A stretch of DNA of 64,000 bases from Ampullaceana balthica (lineage: Eukaryota > Mollusca > Gastropoda > Lymnaeidae), in the NCBI GenBank assembly GCA_944989445.1, contig CALYLW010000343.1, forward strand, positions 62,001 to 126,000, read 5' to 3'. Below are positions 32,478 to 43,965 of this stretch, piece by piece. The notes beneath the pieces were generated by a model that was not told the DNA's origin, did not search any database, and saw only the letters and a program-made list of their open reading frames with translations. The translations under genes and the position numbers were made by a program. Position 1 is the first letter of the stretch, and every line of letters starts with the position of its first letter.

Positions 32478-33627
32478 TTTAGGAGACTTTGTTTCCAAGC
32501 TACGGCAAATTAAGACCCGACTCATTAACTTCTGCTGACCGGGACACTCATGATACAAGAGGTCTCGTAGGGAACGCAAATATAAGACTCAAAGACCCTA
32601 GTGGTCCATGACTATCTTGACCACTCTTTGATACGAGACCTCGAAGGTAAAGCAAAATGAGACCAACAACTTCAGGCCTAGTACTGTCATGACGTATGAG
32701 TTGTACATAACTCGCTGGATAACTGTTTGAATCTTACACCCAGAATCTCTCTACACAAGTACACGTGACAACGTTTTAATAAGAGTGAACGCTAGAAGTC
32801 TCGTCCTGTGGGACCTTAAGGTTCAAGTTCAATAGTCACATTAAAGAAAACCCTCGTTACGCAATATCATCAAAGTCTGGGTGGGGGGGTAACCACGAGG
32901 TTTTTGCCCCCACCCACACCACTCACACATCACATCATCCTGGTACCCAGACACTACTAACCCAGTTATAAGAATGCCCCCACCCTCCCATTAATACACG
33001 CCCATAATTCCGTGACCCCTACCCCACCATGTGCGTGTACGACGCCGATGACACCTTAAGATATCTCCAATTTTCCTATGAAATCTCTCCCAGTGATGCG
33101 GGCGACTCAATGAGGCGACATTGTGCGAGAGTTAATGCAATCTTTCCTTTTCTCTGTCGTCTGGCCCTAAGCCGCGGCCTTTAATTAACGCTATTCTCAC
33201 AACTGTTGGCTCGCGCCTTTATTGGCCGGGGAAGGCCCGGAAAGTCGGGCCAAAACGAGAATAATTCTGGAGGAGAAAATATTATCTGAAATTCTTGTTG
33301 GCACGTCTTGTTTGTCATTTTTTCAGAGTAATTTCATCATTTTGATTTCAGAAGTTTTGTGTGTGTGTGTGTTTTGTCTTGTTATAAGATTCAACATCAG
33401 TCTGGTGTACACAGACTGTAATCACACCCAACCCCTCACCTCCTACATTGGCCTGGGTTTTAATTTAGGAAACGCAAACTTCAATCTTCATCGCCTGGTT
33501 TATTGTGGCTGTGGAAGAGATCTTTTAAAGAAAATGTTGGAATAATATTTGTTGTTTGTATTTTAATGTTTACTTTTTTCTTCATCTCACTACGACAAAT
33601 TTTGTTTCCATCTGTGATGTATTTTTT
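32478..33627. other. Unique-looking region, no gene recognised
   Basis: Contains a possible open frame of 107 codons at 33,222-33,545 with no recognisable domain. Its middle (about residues 30-60) is hydrophobic. No repeats were seen apart from a short GT run at 33,358. Codon use and start context do not support a gene. Confidence 0.4.
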
Positions 33628-36292
33628 AAAACGTCAACTAGTAGTCGATGAATTGAACATTTGACATTGTCACTATGGTATTTTGTTTAAAACTTTAAAT
33701 AGTAGTCGATGAATTGAATATTTGACTTCTTCACTATGGTATTTTGTTTAAAACTTTAAATAGTAGTCGATGAATTGAATATTTGACTTCTTCACTATGG
33801 TATTTTTTTTAAAACTTTAAATAGTAGTCGATGAATTGAATATTTGACTACTTCACTATGGTATTTTGTTTAAAACTTTAAATAGTAGTCGATGAATTGA
33901 ATATTTGACATTGTCACTATGGTATTTTGTTTAAAACTTTAAATAGTAGTCGATGAATTGAATATTTGACTTCTTCACTATGGTATTTTGTTTAAAACTT
34001 TAAATAGTAGTCGATGAATTGAATATTTGACTTCTTCACTATGGTATTTTGTTTAAAACTTTAAATTGTAGTCGATGAATTGAATATTTGACTTCTTCAC
34101 TATGGTATTTTGTTTAAAACTTTAAATAGTAGTCGATGAATTGATATTTGACAACTTCACCATGGTATTTTGTTTAAAACTTTAAATAGTAGTCGATGAA
34201 TTGAATATTTGACATTTTCACTATGGTATTTTGTTTAAAACCTTAAAAAATAGTCGATGAATTGAATATTTGACTTCTTCACTATGGTATTTTGTTTAAA
34301 ACTTTAAATAGTAGTCGATGAATTGAATATTTGACTTCTTCACTATGGTATTTTGTTTAAAACTTTAAATAGTAGTCGATGAATTGAATATTTGACTACT
34401 TCACTATGGTATTTTGTTTAAAATTTTAAATAGTAGTCGATGAATTGAATATTTGACATTGTCACTATGGTATTTTGTTTAAAACTTTAAATAGTAGTCG
34501 ATGAATTGAATATTTGACTTCTTCACTATGGTATTTTGTTTAAAACTTTAAATAGTAGTCTATGAATTGAATATTTGACTTCTTCACTATGGTATTTTGT
34601 TTAAAACTTTAAATAGTAGTCGATGAATTGAATATTTGACTTCTTCACTATGGTATTTTGTTTAAAACTTTAAATAGTAGTCGATGAATTGAATATTTGA
34701 CTTCTTCACTATGGTATTTTGTTTAAAACTTTAAATAGTAGTCGATAAATTGATATTTGACAACTTCACTATGGTATTTTGTTTAAAACTTTAAATAGTA
34801 GTCGATGAATTGAATATTTGACATTTTCACTATGGTATTTTGTTTAAAACTTTAAATAGTAGTCGATGAATTGAATATTTGACTTCTTCACTAAGGTATT
34901 TTGTTTAAAACTTTAAATAGTAGTCGATGAATTGAATATTTGACTACTTCACTATGGTATTTTGTTTAAAACTTTAAATAGTAGTCGATGAATTGAATAT
35001 TTGACATTTTCACTCTGGTATTTTGTTTAAAACTTTAAATAGTAGTCGATGAATTGAATATTTGACTTCTTCATTATGGTATTTTGTTTAAAACTTTAAA
35101 TAGTAGTCGATGAATTGAATATTTGACTTCTTCACTATGGTATTTTGTTTAAAACTTTAAATAGTAGTCGATGAATTGAATATTTGACTTCTTCACCATG
35201 GTATTTTGTTTAAAACTTTAAATAGTAGTCGATGAATTGAATATTTGACTTCTTCACTATGGTATTTTGTTTAAAACTTTAAATAGTAGTCGATGAATTG
35301 AATATTTGACTACTTCACTATGGTATTTTGTTAAAAATTTTAAATAGTAGTCGATGAATTGAATATTTGACATTGTCACTATGGTATTTTGTTTAAAACT
35401 TTAAATAGTAGTCGATGAATTGAATATTTGACTTCTTCACTATGGTATTTTGTTTAAAACTTTAAATAGTAGTCGATGAATTGAATATTTGACTTCTTCA
35501 CTATGGTATTTTGTTTAAAACTTTAAATAGTAGTCGATGAATTGAATATTTGACTTCTTCACTATGGTATTTTGTTTAAAACTTTAAATAGTAGTCGATG
35601 AATTGAATATTTGACTTCTTCACTATGGTATTTTGTTTAAAACTTTAAATAGTAGTCGATGAATTGATATTTGACAACTTCACTATGGTATTTTGTTTAA
35701 AACTTTAAATAGTAGTCGATGAATTGAATATTTGACATTTTCACTATGGTATTTTGTTTAAAACTTTAAATAGTAGTCGATGAATTGAATATTTGACTTC
35801 TTCACTATGGTATTTTGTTTAAAACTTTAAATAGTAGTCGATGAATTGAATATTTGACTACTTCACTATGGTATTTTGTTTAAAACTTTAAATAGTAGTC
35901 GATGAATTGAATATTTGACTTCTTCACTATGGTATTTTGTTTAAAACTTTAAATAGTAGTCGATGAATTGAATATTTGACTTCTTCATTATGGTATTTTG
36001 TTTTAAAACTTTAAATAGTAGTCGATGAATTGAATATTTGACTTCTTCACTATGGTATTTTGTTTAAAACTTTAAATAGTAGTCGATGAATTGAATATTT
36101 GACTTCTTCACTATGGTATTTTGTTTAAAACTTTAAATAGTAGTCGATGAATTGAATATTTGACTTCTTCACTATGGTATTTTGTTTAAAACCTTAAAAA
36201 ATAGTCGATGAATTGAATATTTGACTTCTTCACTATGGTATTTTGTTTAAAACTTTAACTAGTAGTCGATGAATTGACTATTTGACTACTTC
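33628..36292. repeat. 61-bp minisatellite, ~44 copies, with higher-order organisation
   Basis: The unit TTTGACTTCTTCACTATGGT plus ATTTTGTTTAAAACTTTAAA and TAGTAGTCGATGAATTGAATA has a 61-bp period. Some units are 60 bp (GAATTGATATTTGACAACTTC). Variant units (CATTGTC, CTTCTTC, CTACTTC, CAACTTC, CATTTTC after TTGA) recur in a fixed order with a spacing of 15 units, about 914 bp; see the findings. It is AT-rich and non-coding. Confidence 0.97.
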
Positions 36293-36660
36293 GAGCAGTC
36301 CACGTGACATCCGTTCTAAGCGCATAGGGGAGAGCAGTCAAAATGTTTTAGTTTTTAGAAAAAATCAGAACCGAAAATTTAATCAGAATGGTGGAGTAAC
36401 TCGGTCTGAGCGGAGTACCAAGGGAGACAAATTAAATGACAGATCTTGACCAATAACCCCCCTCCCTTCCCTAGCTTCACCTGATCTTATTGAATGTTAA
36501 ATAAAAGTATGACAGTTTTTGAAGGGACTTAACCGCGTATCAATCTCGGAGAGGCCTTGCCATGCGTTTCACTATTTAAAGACGTCGAACATTGAATTAA
36601 TGGCTCGTTTGTTTCTTTAATTAACGTTAGGCGTTATTTCAATGTTACGTTCAAATTATT
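36293..36660. other. Unique-looking spacer
   Basis: No gene or repeat recognised. Confidence 0.5.
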
Positions 36661-37061
36661 ATTGGGTACGATCTCCTGTATCGCACTGGGAGCCTTGGGT
36701 CAGGAGGTGCAGTGGAATACGATCTCCTGTATCGCACTGGGAGCCTTAGGTCAGGAGGTCCAGTGGAATACGATCTCCTGTATCGCACTGGGAGCCTTGG
36801 GTCAGGAGGTCCAGTGGAATACGATCTCCTGTATCGCACTGGGAGCCTTAGGTCAGGAGGTCCAGTTGAATACGATCTCCTTTATCGCACTGGGAGCCTT
36901 GGGTCAGGAGGTGCAGTGGAATACGATCTCCTGTATCGCACTGGGAGCCTTGGGTCAGGAGGTGCAGTGGAATAAATGGGAGCATTGGGTCAGGAGGTGC
37001 AGTGGAATACGATCTCCTGTATCGCACTGGGAGCCTTGGGTCAGGAGGTACAGTGGAATAA
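36661..37061. repeat. 51-bp minisatellite, ~8 copies
   Basis: The unit GGAATACGATCTCCTGTATC plus GCACTGGGAGCCTTGGGTCA and GGAGGTGCAGT has a 51-bp period. One unit near 36,970 has lost the CGATCTCCTGTATCGCACT portion. The period is divisible by 3, so open frames of 87-156 codons arise. Confidence 0.95.
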
Positions 37062-38055
37062 ATCGAATCGTTGTAAACAAGTCTAGAAGACGTCGTAACA
37101 AGTCAAGTCAGTGGCGTGTCCAAGATCTCTAACTGGACCCCCATCAACACCAGCACACATACCAAGAGAATTGACTTAAACATCAGACGGCAGGTATACA
37201 AATATTTGAAGTCAGAATATTCAGATATGAGAACACTTGACTTAGACTTCGCCATCTCGACTTTCCTTGGCGACAATTTAAGTTTGAATTTGTCCATTTA
37301 ACTTTATGTTGTTGACTTTTTACCTTTAGCTTTGTACACCTGATTTCGCCTTTCAGTCATGTAGTTAAAGATGACTCGCTTGTGTCAATAACTTATCGCC
37401 ATTTCACCGAAATGTTCTCTATCTTTTGATTAGACAGATTGAATCGTTAACAGATTGACATGCTTTCAACAAATACAGACATCCATGAAGAATGAAAGCG
37501 TAATAAAAACTCGCATGTGCTGACACTGAAAAATGTATGATTATTCAGACTTGGAAAGTTTAAAAATTGGCTTTTGAAGAAAAAAAAAGGAGGAGGGGGA
37601 AACCCTCGCAAAAACTCGATTTGAAAATTGACACATTCATATGAAAACTTTTTCGGTCGTCCTTCCAGGGCACAGGAAACCGAGTTAAAATTTTAATGCT
37701 GGAAGTAACGGTACCATCGACCCGGCACTTCTCAGTGCCTGACTCGCCAGCGTCACAGTTTTGAAGTGCCCTCGATGAGCGCTCGAGGGATGTTGAAACA
37801 TTTTTTCAAGCCACTTCTCGAGACACATTCCTAGACTATTAAATGGCGTTGATGAATGGGATCAGGGAAAGCCGTGTTGTTCTTAAAGGGGCGGGTAGAG
37901 GTGGGGGAGCACCAGGAGGTGGGGGAGCACCAGGAGGTGGCGGCACGGAGAAGATTGTGGGATGGGAATGGTGAGGGAAATGTAATAAATAGTGGACCTT
38001 AAAGAGGAGAAGACAATGTGACGGCGAAATTGGGGAAAAGATGTGAGAGAGAGAG
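37062..38055. other. Spacer, no gene recognised
   Basis: Unique-looking DNA with a GGGGGAGCACCAGGAGGTGG doublet (37,900-37,940). CAGTGGCGTGTCCAAG at 37,109 resembles a hAT terminus but has no partner. Open frames of 61-64 codons (37,103-37,301) lack recognisable features. Confidence 0.4.
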
Positions 38056-38425
38056 AGTCAAAGGGAAAAATGAGAAAAAGTTTGGGGAAAGGGATGAATG
38101 GAAGGGAATATTTGAGGAAGGTAATGAATGGAAGGTGATGAAGTGAAGGGAAGATTTGAGGAAGGTGATGAATGGAAGATGATGAATGGAAGGTGATGAA
38201 TGGAAGGGAAGATTTGAGGAAGGTGATGAAGGAAAGGGAAGGTTTGAGGAAGATGTTGAATGGAAGGAGAGATTTAAGGAAGGTGAATAAGGGAAGGGAA
38301 GATTTGAGGAAGGTGATGAATGGAAGGAGAGATTTAAGGAAGGTGATGAAGGGAAGGGAAGATTTGAGGAAGGTGATGAATGGAAGGGAAGATTTAAGGA
38401 AGGTGATGAATAAAGGGAATGCTAA
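38056..38425. repeat. Purine-rich ~30-bp minisatellite
   Basis: The unit AAGGTGATGAATGGAAGGGA plus AGATTTGAGG has a period near 30 bp, with shorter units at the left. Nearly all pyrimidines are on one strand, so the minus strand has a 213-codon open frame of 10-residue repeats (37,883-38,524), taken as an artefact. Confidence 0.9.
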
Positions 38426-38918
38426 GTAAGTTAAGCTTAATTTGATTTCAGCGGAGTTGGAGTGGAAGACGGCGCGACGAGATGTGCTGAGATATTCGAG
38501 AGTTTCTCTCGTACGGTCGGCCAATTGGGGTAGGGGTGAAAAGAACGAGGTGATGAGGAGGGCAAAAATTGGAGAACTTTTTTTTATTGCAATAAGCTCC
38601 GAAATAGAACATGGGCTAATTCTGTTTTATTAATGGTGGAGTTGTTAGGATAACTATCTTAGACCCCATTTGTTTTAAATGTAGGCAGGGGCGTATTGTT
38701 TGGTGGGGGGGGGAGTAAACGTTGGCTATCTTTTCTTAATGTTAATACATGAATATATCTATCTGTCGTATGTATTTGAGGCGCAAGCTAGAAAGTTTGG
38801 CTGCTAATGTAAATGTTACTTGCTATGTTGGGATGAGTTTTGTCTTTGTAATGTTCTGGAATAATTTGAATGCCTTCAAATACCGAATACGTTAATTGTC
38901 TTACGAATATATATATAT
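38426..38918. other. Unique-looking spacer
   Basis: GCAGGGGCGTATTGTTTGGT then a G-run at about 38,688-38,712 looks like a hAT-type left end, but no matching right end or TSD was found. No gene recognised. Confidence 0.4.
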
Positions 38919-39460
38919 TAGGGCTGCGGAAATTAACGATTAACTTCTTGATTAATCGTAAAAAAAATTTAACGATTAAATTATTTTTTAACGATTAATC
39001 GACCCATCACTTACAAATTATTGGAAGTCAAAAAGTAAATAAAATTTAAAAAAATAGCGGCCGATAAATAATAAATTTCCTGACGATTACACGAACATTT
39101 TGGTTTTAAACTAATTGAATGACTGACTGTCATTCATTACCAAGACCGTTTTGTGCATACCTGTTACCTCAGTTCCATGTGAATGATGGTTCAGCTCGAC
39201 TAGTTATATTGTCAATTAGACCCGCTCATCACTTGAATTAAATAATGTCAACACCATTGTCTTTTTGCGTAGTTGGTTAAAAGACGACATATAAAGGAGA
39301 CATTCTGGTGTTATTTACATTTTCAACATGAACGTTTACTAAGTGTTACTTATGACGTCATACATTTTAATTTTTGGCTTTAATCGAAATAAACAATTAA
39401 CTAATGGGTAATTTTAAAAAAAATTAATGATTAAATTTAAATTAATCGTTAACAGCCCTA
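38919..39460. mobile_element. hAT-B element, copy 2 (non-autonomous, 542 bp)
   Basis: TAGGGCTGCGGAAATTAACG begins the element and TTAATCGTTAACAGCCCTA ends it. Flanks ATATATAT and ATATCTAT match 7/8. Internal blocks (GTCAATTAGACCCGCTCATC, GTTGGTTAAAAGACGACATA) are the reverse complement of blocks in the copies at 15,302 and 42,107, so this copy lies in the opposite orientation. No transposase frame of useful length remains. Confidence 0.9.
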
Positions 39461-39671
39461 ATATCTATATATTGTTATAAGTATAAAATTTACGGTTGAC
39501 ATGAAATATAAGATAAAGGGGGTACTCGTGAGGAGTGGTTCTCAAATGACAAAGGAAACCTTCCATCCCAGTTATTTGTTACGATAATGTGGAACATGAA
39601 AGTAATAAAACCTTAAAATTCTTTGCCAATAGACAATGAGGATAATGCTGAGTATATATACACACACACAT

Positions 39672-40551
39672 ATAAGAAATATACCCGCAATTTGTAGCGG
39701 CAGTGTGCTCACCCTTATCCCCAGTATTAGTTGCTGGTTATTACAATTTTTATTTACCAAGTAATTTATCAGATTTATCTATTAGTTAAACTCTTATGTG
39801 AAACAGAGATATGCCATTTTAAGGAAAATAATGTTTTGGTATCACGGACACGAAGGAGTTCAATTCGATTTAGAATTTCAAATGGCTTATCAGGTTTATA
39901 TGTACTGAGTTTGGTCTTTTATAAATAAAAAAAACCCTTTTTTATTCCGACTACAAAGGGATGAACTTAACATGTTCAATTCACAATACAAATTAATTAA
40001 GCGTTTTAATGTTTACTTTATTTACTTTAATCTACTTATGTTAATAAGTCCGGTAGCCAAAGTTTAAACTGTATAAGTGTATATTGTATAAGTGTATATT
40101 GTATAAGTGTATATTGTATAAGTGTGTATAGCTTATGTAAAAGTCAAACCAAATATTAATATTATAATAATATGACTCAGCTAAATTTAAGACGCGTACA
40201 GGAGAATGTGCGTACACGCAATTTGACAATAATCGATTTTTCAAAGCGGATTGCTCAAAATAAAGTATTTGAACGGACCAAAATGAACTCGTTTTGAATG
40301 TCCTCATGAAGCTGTTCAATATGGAAATGAGACTTAATATTTCTCTCTTTGTCTCAACATTTTCTGATCTTTTAATTGACGGCTTGCGGGCAAAAGGGAC
40401 AATTACAAAAAATATACGTAAACCATCTGCGGGTAAAAATGAACCGTCCTGCCAAATTTGGTCCCCCATCATCATTTGGTTTTTCCGTGCTTGTGGAACT
40501 TACAGTCGAAAATTGTAACTTACATACACCAACTGAGCTTTATATATTAGA
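39672..40551 (-). mobile_element. Helitron (non-autonomous, 880 bp), copy A
   Basis: The minus strand starts TCTAATATATAAAGCTCAGT, a TC 5' end, directly after an A at 40,552. It ends with hairpin CCGC-TACAAATT-GCGG (39,685-39,700) and TATATTTCTTA, where CTAG is expected; the last bases have mutated. Long stretches (TTGCTGGTTATTACAATTTT, CTGCCAAATTTGGTCCC) match 55,975-58,520. There are no Rep or helicase motifs. Open frames on either strand here are by-products. Confidence 0.8.
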
Positions 40552-40572
40552 TATATTATATATATATACTAG

Positions 40573-40849
40573 TCATGGGCGTCGCTAGGAATTTTTCCAG
40601 GTGGGGGGCAAAAAAATCCCACTTTTTTTTATATTTTAACTGGCAATACAATACAGGTACAATTTTCAATTAAATTCAAGTTCAGTATAAAATTAGGGTT
40701 GAAAAAAGCCTTAGAAATTAATAAGACTTACAAATTAGTGCTGTAATAGTTAAAATACAACATTTATTAATGCATTTAATAAATTAATATTTTTTTCTCA
40801 AATGTGGGGGGGGCAAATGCCCCCTTGCCCCCCCTTCCCTACGCCCATG
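40573..40849. mobile_element. 277-bp hAT MITE with perfect 8-bp TSD, inserted at a Helitron end
   Basis: Termini TCATGGGCGTCGC (left) and TACGCCCATG (right) are inverted around CATGGGCGT. TATACTAG flanks it at 40,565-40,572 and 40,850-40,857. Both ends have G/C runs (GGTGGGGGGC and GCCCCCTTGCCCCCC). The target is the CTAG junction between two Helitrons. Confidence 0.85.
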
Positions 40850-40853
40850 TATA

Positions 40854-41140
40854 CTAGGGATTGTAGGGCGCCTACGGCGCCCACTTTTTTCAAAAGCCCA
40901 AGGATCTTCTCCTTGTTTGACAAGTAAGAAATATTACACTTCCTGAAATGTACACAAAGTATTTTATAATTATAAATCCCGAAATCCTCTTTTTACATCA
41001 TTCCCTTTTCCCAAATTAAAATATAAGCTTAAACAATGACGTCATACAGTGTTTTTTTACGGCGAGAAACACCACACGCTTTTTTAACTGCTATTGACTT
41101 TAGTACTATGTTCCTTAGAGTTACGGATCATGTGATCTGG
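40854..41140 (-). mobile_element. Helitron 3' end with GGGCGCC hairpin (5' end not found)
   Basis: On the minus strand, a perfect hairpin GGGCGCC-GTA-GGCGCCC is followed by TACAATCC and CTAG at 40,854-40,857 (CTAG is shared with the MITE TSD). The adjoining segment (CTTTTTTCAAAAGCCCA, TGTACACAAAGTATTTTATA) recurs at 59,590-60,040 and, inverted, at 60,640-60,740. The right boundary given is only where clear similarity stops. Confidence 0.78.
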
Positions 41141-42106
41141 GCTATTATATTGTTTATATTTGTGTAACAGTATGGAGGCATGTCTGACGTTTGGTGTGAG
41201 AATCTGTGAAAAGTTTGAAAGCTCTACCGGTGTGTTGTGTTCATGCGCACTGACAACATTTTCAGATGGACATGGTCAATATTGTGTACACGGTCAATAT
41301 TTTGGACACGATCAATATTATGGACACGGTCAATATTTTGTTGTTCGGTGCCCCCACTAAGAGAATCATTTTGATGTCCATCGCTAAGATTTCTTGTAAC
41401 AAACCTGGCACCTTATCGCTAAATGACCTACAATCTAATTCTACACTTACATTTCTGCTATTTAACTTTTTATTCAAGCGAACACCTCCCATGTATGGCA
41501 ATGTCAATCTGACAAGGTTCCATTGCTCCCTGTATTCTACACACATGACACCCCACCACCTCCTCAAACATACGAACATTGTATCAATCCCTCACACAAT
41601 TCCCCACAACACCGTCCCATTCTCACACAACACCGTCCCATTCTCACACAATTCCGTCCCATGCTCAATCTACGCAACGTGTGCCTAAGTTCACAAACTA
41701 CCACTGCTCAGGACAAACACATATTAAAAAGCCCCTATCTATTTTGATTTGTTTCTCCTCCAATTCAAAGATTAGTTTTTTACTTTTTTTATATCTCCTT
41801 TCGTTCAAACAAACTTCTGCTTCTTCCATTCTCTCCCCCTTACCCCCACCCGCCACACTGCTCGCCACCCGGGGTTGTGTATGTATGTGTGGGAGGAGGG
41901 GGCTGTAGTTGTCAAAGGGGGTGCGGGCCAAAAGAGAGAGAGATATTCATGCTTGCGGCAAATACAGGGCAAAGCTTTTTTCGGACACTAATTAATTCTT
42001 TAGAAAATCCCAGAGTTCCCGCCAGCTGACGAATGGTCGGTGCCCTAGAAGAATTGTCAGTGCCCTAGAAGAATGGTTGGTGCCATTTTTGAAAAATTTT
42101 GAAAAA
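41141..42106. repeat. Spacer with three short tandem repeats
   Basis: An 18-bp repeat GTCAATATTTTGGACACG (about 4 copies, 41,275-41,340), a 21-bp CACCGTCCCATTCTCACACAA repeat (in two halves CACCGTCCCATT and CTCACACAA; about 3 copies, 41,605-41,660) and a ~21-bp GGTGCCCTAGAAGAAT repeat (42,038-42,085). Open frames of 66-140 codons overlap these repeats and each other, with no recognisable family. Confidence 0.7.
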
Positions 42107-42879
42107 TTAACGATTAATTAATCGTTAATTTCGGTTGAAGCCAAAAATTGACATTTAAGGTATCATAAGTAACATTTATTAAACTTACTGGTCGAAAATC
42201 GAAATAACACCGGAATGTCTTCTTTATATGGCATCTTTTAACCAACAATGCAAACGGACAATGTATTGACATTATTTGGTTCAAGTGATGAGCGGGTCTT
42301 ATTGACAATATAACCAGCCTAAATAAAAAAAATCGTTCAAATCGCTTTAGATTGTCTAGTCTGAAGTTTCTCATACTGTAGTGGATGTTTGGTTTGCAGG
42401 TGATATGTAAGCGAAGTGTTAGAACCATGGTAGCAATGTTCCCTTTAATTAGGCAGCGTGGCTGGGCAGATATTTGACCAACGCCACGCAGGAGTTTAGA
42501 ATCACCGAGCAGCAAATTTTGTAAAATATTGCACAAAAAATCGATGTTGTGCAACTATGCACACTATTTTTTTTTAAATTTGCACATGGACAATCGAAAC
42601 CTAGACTTAGAGGGAACATTGCATGGTAGGCAAACGATTTCTCTCAATGGACGCAATAAACTTTATCATCATTTTGAACATTCACGTCACTCAATAGTTT
42701 AAAACCAAAATGTTCGTGTAATCGTCCGGAAATTAGTTTATATTTATCGGCCGAAATATTTTAATTTGTGCCTTCCAGTATATTTATAAGTGGTGGGTCG
42801 ATTAATAGTTGAAAAAGTTTTAATCGTTAAAATTTTTAACGATTAATTGAGAAATTAATCGTTAATTTCCGCAGCCCTA
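42107..42879 (+). mobile_element. hAT-B element, copy 3, interrupted by another hAT MITE
   Basis: It ends with TTAATCGTTAATTTCCGCAG then CCCTA, identical in style to the other hAT-B copies. The internal sequence (TTATTTGGTTCAAGTGATGA, GCGAAGTGTTAGAACCATGG) matches hAT-B copy 1. The left TAGGGCTG terminus is missing. A 188-bp element with its own TSD sits at 42,434-42,621. Confidence 0.83.
42434..42621. mobile_element. 188-bp hAT MITE, CAATGTTCCC termini, perfect 8-bp TSD
   Basis: CAATGTTCCCTTTAA at the left and TTAGAGGGAACATTG at the right pair at 14 of 15 positions. CATGGTAG flanks it at 42,426-42,433 and 42,622-42,629. hAT-B copy 1 shows the uninterrupted site (ACCATGGTAGCCAAAC at about 16,106-16,121), which confirms the insertion. 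Confidence 0.95.
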
Positions 42880-43044
42880 ATTATTTTTATTTTTTTGGGT
42901 GGGGGTGGTTTTGAAATAGCTGTTTAAAGAAAATATTGTTAATGTTGACAAAATATATCGTCTTTTACAAATATTACTCAATCTCAAATTAGAAAGAATA
43001 TAAATGTATACAGTGATTTTTGTTCTTTAAAAAAAAATGTACCG

Positions 43045-43309
43045 GAACGCAATGTGATAAAGTCCTTCAAGGCTGCACTTAAGACGCATCTTTTCAAAAT
43101 TTATTTTAAAAATTAAAGAAACACCATTTCTTTTTAATGATGAACGTTGCTTGCGTGTATTTTACTGTTATTTATGTGGTTACTATGTAGAGTATGTATA
43201 TTTAAATTATTATATATATGTTATTATCTCCATGTAAAGCGTTGTGAGCCCGGCTCCTTGCTGGGAAACAGTGCTATAAAAAATTAGTAATTTCATATTA
43301 TTATTATTA
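43045..43309 (+). mobile_element. LINE 3' tail (copy C)
   Basis: AATGTGATAAAGTCCTTCAA then GGCTGCACTTAAGACGCATC translates to NVIKSFKAALKTHLFK. This is the closing FK.ALKTHLF block of CR1/jockey-type proteins. The 3' untranslated region follows (TAAAGCGTTGTGAGCCCGGC, CTCCTTGCTGGGAAACAGTG) and a short ATT repeat. It is the best-preserved of three copies and is 5'-truncated to its last codons. Confidence 0.8.
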
Positions 43310-43560
43310 CTAGTGTATCACCCGTCAAAAATGACGGAAGTTTTCAAAATGGATATATTTCAGTTTTTGTAATAGTCCCTTTTGCCTGAAAGCCGCATAG
43401 TAAATAATCAGAAAATGTAGAGATCAAGAGAGAAAAATTAAATATCTTTTCCATATTGAACTATTTTATGCGGACGTTTAAAAATAGCGTTTTTTCTGTT
43501 GTTTTTTTGTTTTTGTTTTTGTTTTTGTTTTTGCAGTATTTTTTTCAAGGCTATTTTTAG
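43310..43560 (-). mobile_element. Helitron 3' end with CCGTCA hairpin
   Basis: On the minus strand, CCGTCA-TTTT-TGACGG (43,322-43,337) is followed by GTGATACACTAG ending at 43,310, next to a T: the Helitron 3' signature. An identical hairpin ends the plus-strand element at 60,826. To the right, CCGCATAGTAAATAATCAGA and CATATTGAAC...GCGGACGTTT match, in reverse complement, the right part of the Helitron ending near 58,520. A GTTTTT hexamer run is at 43,500-43,535. Confidence 0.72.
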
Positions 43561-43965
43561 CAGTGTGCTTTCAAAAATCTAGCGTTACGAACGGACATAG
43601 CAGAGTATATATTTTGATTATATATACGAATATATGTGTTATGAGAAAACCTCCAAGCTTAGGCTTCGCGTTATATAAGTTTGCATGAATAATAATGATA
43701 GAATCAGGATAATAGTAAATGTATAGTGAATTACACACAGCATGCGGTAATACTACAGCAAAGAAGTTTCAAGTTCGAAGTATTAACAAATATTGCTGAG
43801 GAGTCAGCCGAGCCGGACTTTAACTTGCGGCATTGAATAGTGCGCACCAATTATGAGTGCACCAATAATACAGCACAGTGCGTTAAAATACATTATGTGA
43901 CTGTAATGTGATCCACATCAAGCACATCTGTGATTTGAAGCAGTTTAAGCTTCATTGATGATTAT

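Noticed and set aside
31851..32513. 220-codon open frame with a 37-residue repeat
   Set aside because: The 37-bp unit is read in all three phases in turn. The peptide repeat is a consequence of the DNA repeat, and the flanks add little.
37883..38524. 213-codon minus-strand frame (repeats of KSSLPFITFL type)
   Set aside because: It results from strand-asymmetric purine-rich tandem repeats and has no unique part of recognisable family.
38688..38712. hAT-like left terminus (CAGGGGCGTATTGTTTGG plus G-run)
   Set aside because: No complementary right end or 8-bp duplication was found within several kilobases.
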